Shown here piece after piece: positions 59,975-64,000 of a stretch of 64,000 nucleotides of DNA. The position numbers were made by a program, and so were the translations under genes. Positions within the stretch are counted from its first letter, which is position 1. Each line of letters starts with the position of its first letter. Location of the stretch: the NCBI RefSeq assembly GCF_000372725.1, contig NW_005200385.1, positions 163,018-227,017 of the forward strand, read 5' to 3'. The notes below the pieces were generated by a model, which ran no database searches, had not been told where the DNA came from, and saw only the letters and a list, made by a program, of their open reading frames with translations. This DNA comes from Emiliania huxleyi CCMP1516 (Eukaryota > Haptophyta > Isochrysidales > Noelaerhabdaceae).

Positions 59975-61750
59975 ATGCTGTCCATGCGCGCGTGTTCGGA
60001 GAAGTCGAGGTTTTGCCTAATCGACGAGAGGAAGCTGGCGAAATGGCGCGGGCGTGGCGGAGGCGACCTGGAGCCGGTCCTCGCGAGCGGCGCGATCGCC
60101 CTCCTCGACGCGCAGTGGATCATCAGCCACGCCGAGGCGGGCGGAGTCCTCACCCACCGCCAGGCGCTGCCCAAAGAGGCCTTCCTCTCCCTCGCAGACC
60201 TCGTCGAGGCGACCACCGGCAATGATAACTCTTGCAGGGCTAGCCTTCCCGTCGCCGCGCTCTCCTACCCCAGGACCAAGGATCACCCCGACCCGCTCGG
60301 ATTCAACCTCATTCACGTCGCAAAGGCGCTCAAGGCCCTGCTCAGCGACCAATACGGCAGCATCCCGCGGCTCGGCGTCTTTTGGGACTTCGCTTCGCTG
60401 CACCAGCACCCCGACCCCGCCAACGGCATTATGCGCACCGAGGAGCAGAACGTGCTCTTCAAGCAGGGGGTGGGCTGCCTCGGCAAGCTCTACTCCCACC
60501 CCAAAACGATCGTGCTTCGGCTGACTTCCTTCCCGGACGGCCACAAGAAGGAGGACCAGGCCGAGGGCACCAACGTGGCCGCGTATTCTGACTGTGGCTG
60601 GTGCGCCGCCGAGAACGCCTGGGCGAGCCTGACCAAGTCCTTACACCTTTCCCTCGACCTCGGCTTGATGCGCGACGGCAAGGCGTACGACTACCACAGC
60701 CTCTTCTCCGACTGCACCAATCTCCGCTGCCGGCGCCCTCCGCTGCTGCCGTCTGCGTTTGCGGCGGAGCTGGAGACGAAGAGCTTCACCAACGGCAAGG
60801 ACGACAAGCCGCTCGTGAAGCGGCTTTACGCGGTCATCTTCGATAAGCAGTTTGGCAAGCAGACTCAGCTGGACTACGGCTTTCATGGCTGGGGCGACGC
60901 GGAGACGGCGCAGCTGGCGGGGGTCCTCGCGAGAGGGGCAGCGCCGCGGCTCGAGAAGCTCTATCTCCGCAGCAACGAGATTGGCGACGAGGGCTGCAAG
61001 GCGCTGGCCGCCGCCCTCGGCAAGGAGGGGGCAGCGCCGCGGCTCGAGTATCTCTATCTCGACGGCAACAAGATTGGCGACGAGGGCTGCAAGGCGCTGG
61101 CCGCCGCCCTCGGCAAGGAGGGGGCAGCGCCGCGGCTCGAGTATCTCTATCTCAACGGCAACCAGATGGGCGACGAGGGCTGCAAGGCGCTGGCCGCCGC
61201 CCTCGGCAAGGAGGGGGCAGCGCCGCGGCTCGAGTATCTCTATCTCGACGGCAACAAGATTGGCGACGAGGGCTGCAAGGCGCTGGCCGCCACCCTCGGC
61301 AAGGAGGGGGCAGTGCCGCGGCTCGAGACGCTCGGTCTCACCTGCAACAAGATTGGCGACGAGGGCTGCAAGGCGCTGGCCGCCGCCCTCGGCAAGGAGG
61401 GGGCTGGGGCGCGGCTCGAGGAGCTCTGGCTCAGCCGCAACCAGATTGGCGACGAGGGCTGCAAGGCTCTGGCCGACGCCCTCGGCAAGGAGAGGGCAGC
61501 GCCGCGGCTCAAGAAGCTCGGTCTCACCTGCAACAAGATTGGCGACGAGGGAAACAAGGCGCTGGCCGCCGCCCTCGGCAAGGAGGGGGCTGGGGCGCGG
61601 CTCGAGGAGCTCTGGCTCAGCCACAACCAGATTAGCGACGAGGGCTGCAAGGCGCTGGCCGCCGCCCTCGGCAAGGAGGGGGCAGCGCCGCGGCTCGAGA
61701 CGCTCTATCTCGGCAACGACGTTCGGTGGGTTCGGGAGGTGGGTCCGTGA
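59975..61750 (+). CDS. LRR (ribonuclease-inhibitor type) protein with conserved N-terminal domain
   Basis: 591 residues from the first ATG, 59975; the frame is open upstream without another ATG. Residues about 15-275 form a domain with LEPVLASGAIALLDAQWIIS, ALPKEAFLSLADL, FNLIHVAKALKALLSDQYGS, GVFWDFASLHQHP, LYSHPKTIVLRLTSFPDGHK and YSDCGWCAAENAWASLTKSL, a cysteine- and histidine-containing module seen in algal LRR proteins whose function is unknown to me. Residues about 325-590 are nine 28-residue LRRs (LExLYLxxNxIGDEGCKALAAALGKEGAAPR). Downstream, in another frame, 61743-61876 reads RWVREILWKAADVLQNKLTR, so the real C-terminus probably continues after a splice or a one-base slip near 61715. 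Repeats are near-identical, so copy number may be variable. Confidence 0.8.
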   Translation: MLSMRACSEKSRFCLIDERKLAKWRGRGGGDLEPVLASGAIALLDAQWIISHAEAGGVLTHRQALPKEAFLSLADLVEATTGNDNSCRASLPVAALSYPRTKDHPDPLGFNLIHVAKALKALLSDQYGSIPRLGVFWDFASLHQHPDPANGIMRTEEQNVLFKQGVGCLGKLYSHPKTIVLRLTSFPDGHKKEDQAEGTNVAAYSDCGWCAAENAWASLTKSLHLSLDLGLMRDGKAYDYHSLFSDCTNLRCRRPPLLPSAFAAELETKSFTNGKDDKPLVKRLYAVIFDKQFGKQTQLDYGFHGWGDAETAQLAGVLARGAAPRLEKLYLRSNEIGDEGCKALAAALGKEGAAPRLEYLYLDGNKIGDEGCKALAAALGKEGAAPRLEYLYLNGNQMGDEGCKALAAALGKEGAAPRLEYLYLDGNKIGDEGCKALAATLGKEGAVPRLETLGLTCNKIGDEGCKALAAALGKEGAGARLEELWLSRNQIGDEGCKALADALGKERAAPRLKKLGLTCNKIGDEGNKALAAALGKEGAGARLEELWLSHNQISDEGCKALAAALGKEGAAPRLETLYLGNDVRWVREVGP

Positions 61751-61961
61751 GATCCTCTGGAAGGCGGCGGACGTGCTGCAGAACAAGCTGACGCGGGCCC
61801 AGTACCTCGATGAGGTGACTTGGACCACCAAGAGCTGGCTGGGGCTGCAGAAGCAGCGCATCTCAGTCGTTCTTCACGGCCATCGCAGACCAGATTGTGA
61901 ATGTGCTTGCCTGCGGCGAGGGCGGTCGAGTGCACGGAGCTAAGTGCCTCGCCGTCCTCGC

Positions 61962-62100
61962 GGGAGTCGCTTAGGCGGCTCCAGTGGTGTACCTGTGTTA
62001 GTGCCAGTGCGCGCCAGTCCCGTGCCCAGTGTTGTGCGAGGCAGTGGTTGGAAAATTCTTGTGCCCAGTGTTGTGCGAGAGAGAGAGAATTCTTGATACG
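61962..62100. repeat. Dispersed repeat with hairpin and GTTGTGCGAG words
   Basis: Begins with the hairpin GGAGTCGCTTAGGCGGCTCC shared with 46526-46545 and carries two copies of CCCAGTGTTGTGCGAG (about 62026 and 62061), each followed by AATTCTTG. The GTTGTGCGAG word is the start of the 27-bp upstream element. Confidence 0.7.
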
Positions 62101-62245
62101 AAACCACGACGACACACACCAGTCGACTCGCATCGGTTGCCTCCATGAACGGCGGAGCTATTCTCGCGTCCACACCACACCTGGCTCCAACGTGGACACG
62201 CCCATAGCTGGGGACACTACTAGGTCACGCATGGCATCAGAAGTT

Positions 62246-63110
62246 TTATCTCTGGGCCCCGAAAGGCATCTCTAGCAGCGTCGTTACGCATGCGCCCTCC
62301 CCTCCTGGGCGCATACGCCTCACGTCTCGACAGAGCATAAGCCCTTGGTGTGCCACGAGACGAGTTTTTCGCCATCGCCGCGAGCAGCAAGCCGCCCGCC
62401 GCAAACAGCCGGAGGCATCGCCGCAGCACTGTCTGCGCTGCGCTCCCGCACCCGTCGACGAAGCTCCCCCCGCGGAAGACCGCGCGTAGCGACGCCTTGA
62501 CGATCGAGATGAGCGCGCTTGAAGCCCGCCCACCTACTGCCCCTGAGAGTTGGTTACCGAGTGGGATCAGCTCCCCCCCTTGGGATCGAAGCTTCCACGA
62601 CCTCGCACCCAACACCACAGGCGGGATCAGAGAGAGACTCCGCACCGGACACCGCCCGGGCACAGACCCCCTACCCGTCGGACAATGCCTGGACCCCTCA
62701 CAGAGCAGCCCACGCAGGTCACGCATCGGCAGATTTGACACCTGGTTCAGGCGTAGACAGCACACACTGGTCACAGTTGCATAGCCCTGCCGGGGGGGAC
62801 GAGTTCGCAAGGTTAATATAAAGAATACAAAGTGGTGACAACCACTGAGTTCTCAGTGGACGACGAGCGTCGACTGAACAGAAGAGCGTCCCCGCGACGC
62901 CTCGGTGCCTCCCACCGGGTGTGACCATCCGGATCAATCGAGCCCGCCTCCGGCGGGCCGTCCCCGCGATGGCCCACAGTCCTCCGTCGCCAGATCGAAC
63001 CCCCTCCCCCCCCTGACCTCGTACTTCACCAGAACCATCCTCCCCATCAATCCGAATCTGACCCTCCACCTCCACCTGACTGTTTCGCCTGATCCCTCTC
63101 CCTAGTGTAC
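62246..63110 (-). mobile_element. Dispersed element with conserved ORF, copy B
   Basis: Inverted relative to copy A (40010-40820). The reverse frame 62810-62220 (196 codons) reads SIVKASLRAVFRGGSFVDGC, GSAAQTVLRRCLRLFAAGGL and AMAKNSSRGTPRAYALSRRE, the same sequence as copy A. 62870-63030 matches 40020-40150 (CCTCGGTGCCTCCCACCGGG, TGTGACCATCCGGATCAAT). No recognised enzyme motif. Confidence 0.6.
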
Positions 63111-63322
63111 TTGTGACGTAGTTCCCTCGCCTTTGCCTGCTTCCCTGCTCCAACATTCCCACGCTCCGCTGCTCCTCTCTTCCATCGACCCTCTTTGCTT
63201 GTCGGCCTCGCACTTCTCAACCTCTCGTCTCCCATATCCACTGTCGTCCACCCCATGAACTTGTCGATCTGCTCGCTGCCCACGCCCTCGTTCCCCATGT
63301 ACTCCAGCATAAGCTCGTCGTC

Positions 63323-63353
<31 letters not shown>
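63111..63353. other. Non-genic stretch
   Basis: Ends in a (CT)n run (about 63326-63353) directly before the 27-bp element; no gene seen. Confidence 0.4.
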
Positions 63354-63356
<3 letters not shown>

Positions 63357-63387
63357 GTGCGAGGGAGTTTTGTTGTAAAATTCTTTT
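63354..63387 (+). promoter_or_regulatory. 27-bp element plus AAAATTCTTTT motif
   Basis: 63354-63380 is identical to the reverse of 30582-30608, and is directly continued by TTCTTTT, forming AAAATTCTTTT (63377-63387), 66 nt before the ATG at 63454. Confidence 0.6.
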
Positions 63388-63453
63388 GCCAGCCTGCCCC
63401 CCACAGCGAGCAGCGCGCCTCGACGCCGCACCCGGGTCCGCACGTATACGCAT

Positions 63454-64000
63454 ATGCCAGCCCTCCCCGCCCTCGCGTTGTTCTCCGTGGCCACTCCCGT
63501 CATGCGGCCGACGCCTCCGCTGCGTCCGTGCACCGTCGTCGTCGCGGGCGCCAACGGCCGGGTCGGTTCGATGGTGTGCCGCCAGCTCCTCCGCACGCAA
63601 GAAAAGGTGACAGTCCGCGCCCTGGTCCGCTCGGCCGACCGCGTGGAGGATTACGCGCGGCTGTCGTACGAGGTCGGCGCGGAGGACGCCCGCTACGCAC
63701 TCCGGCCGGCGTGGGCCCTTGCGCCCGAGGAGGACGGCGGCGGCTTCTCGTTCGAGACGCAGTCGCAGTTTGACGAGACGGTGCAGAGTGGGTACGGGCT
63801 GGACCGGCTGGAGCTGGTGCCGTGCGAGCTGCGCCACGAGCCCGACTTGCGCGCGGCGCTGCGAGGAGCGGTCGCTCTCGTCTGGTGCGCGTGCCTGAGA
63901 GGCTAAACACGGATTCCGCCGTGTTCAGCAATGGCGTCCGTTGTCTCCGTAGCCCTCGTTTTCACGCGATGCCCCGAACACACGGCGCGAACGCGCATTC
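63454..64000 (+). CDS. NAD(P)-binding Rossmann (SDR/NmrA-type) protein, 5' part
   Basis: From ATG 63454: a leader (MPALPALALFSVATPVMRPT), then CTVVVAGANGRVGSMVCRQL, the GxxGxxG dinucleotide motif of atypical short-chain dehydrogenases, then VTVRALVRSADRVED and LVPCELRHEPDLRAALRGAV, ending ALVWCA where related proteins have a VIxxA strand. Exon 1 probably ends at 63884 (GTCTG|GTGCGC), because the next 9 nt are followed by the introner start. The gene runs off the window. Proteins of this type in plastids act as quinone or divinyl reductases or assembly factors; this one cannot be assigned. Confidence 0.7.
63885..64000 (+). mobile_element. Introner copy 4, 5' part
   Basis: After the donor GTGCGCGTG (9 nt) comes CCTGAGAGGCTAAACACGGA-TTC, matching the introner start (CCTAGANGCWGAAYACGTAT). 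It is cut by the window end. Confidence 0.6.

Noticed and set aside
60641-61861. 406-codon reverse frame across the LRR gene
   Set aside because: A shadow of the LRR repeats, repeating with the same 84-bp period.

Overview
This is a nuclear, GC-rich (roughly two-thirds G+C by eye) eukaryotic window, most likely from a haptophyte-type alga with a secondary plastid. No marker gene proves this. The evidence is: spliced genes on both strands with very short spacing; many introns that start with GC instead of GT; secreted proline-rich wall proteins built like pherophorins; expanded ankyrin, RCC1, LRR and TPR families typed as in haptophytes; and leader peptides that look like signal-plus-transit peptides. 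There is one 100-N scaffold gap (22813-22912), and several reading-frame breaks may be assembly indels.

Layout. 0-12 kb: the 5' part of an F-box/RCC1 gene, a duplicated SH3-like plastid protein resembling the ferredoxin-thioredoxin reductase variable chain, a coiled-coil gene whose intron is a microsatellite, a 1347-residue secreted PAN/proline-rich/LamG protein, and a GT92-like glycosyltransferase solved here as four exons. 12-20 kb: mostly gene-poor, with another glycosyltransferase-like gene, small membrane proteins and a five-exon cyclophilin. 20-31 kb: multi-KH RNA-binding gene, SERF-domain protein, class-II glutamine amidotransferase, TFIIIB subunit BDP1, and a TPR protein. 31-40 kb: ankyrin gene, coiled-coil ORF, full-length F-box/RCC1 gene, EF-hand exon, and an ankyrin-RING-Smr fusion. 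40-47 kb: dispersed repeats, two interleaved opposite-strand genes (a Gly-rich coiled-coil gene and a decayed acetamidase/formamidase), and an IQ-motif gene. 47-64 kb: UDP-glucose dehydrogenase, a SANT-type gene, a FAS1/C2 wall protein, ARFRP1-like GTPase, UDP-galactopyranose mutase, an LRR protein, and the start of an NAD(P)-binding protein.

The strongest unusual signal is how introns are made. Four introns in unrelated genes (ankyrin, UGDH, UGM and the last gene) start with the same element, which has terminal inverted repeats and begins exactly 9 nt after the splice donor; in the cleanest copy the 9 nt form a perfect target-site duplication that supplies the GC donor, while the element end supplies TAG. 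A second group of introns (UGDH, BDP1 twice, ARFRP1, probably the KH gene) contains arrays of a degenerate decamer starting GAGAT, flanked by 12-33 bp direct copies of exon sequence that carry AG|GC at the splice point. The same decamer family appears at about ten places in 64 kb.

How genes may work together: UDP-glucose dehydrogenase (UDP-glucuronate) and UDP-galactopyranose mutase (UDP-galactofuranose) lie 8 kb apart on the same strand, with glycosyltransferases and two wall glycoprotein genes in the same window. This suggests, but does not show, a surface-glycan theme. Most other neighbours look functionally unrelated, as expected for a eukaryotic genome.
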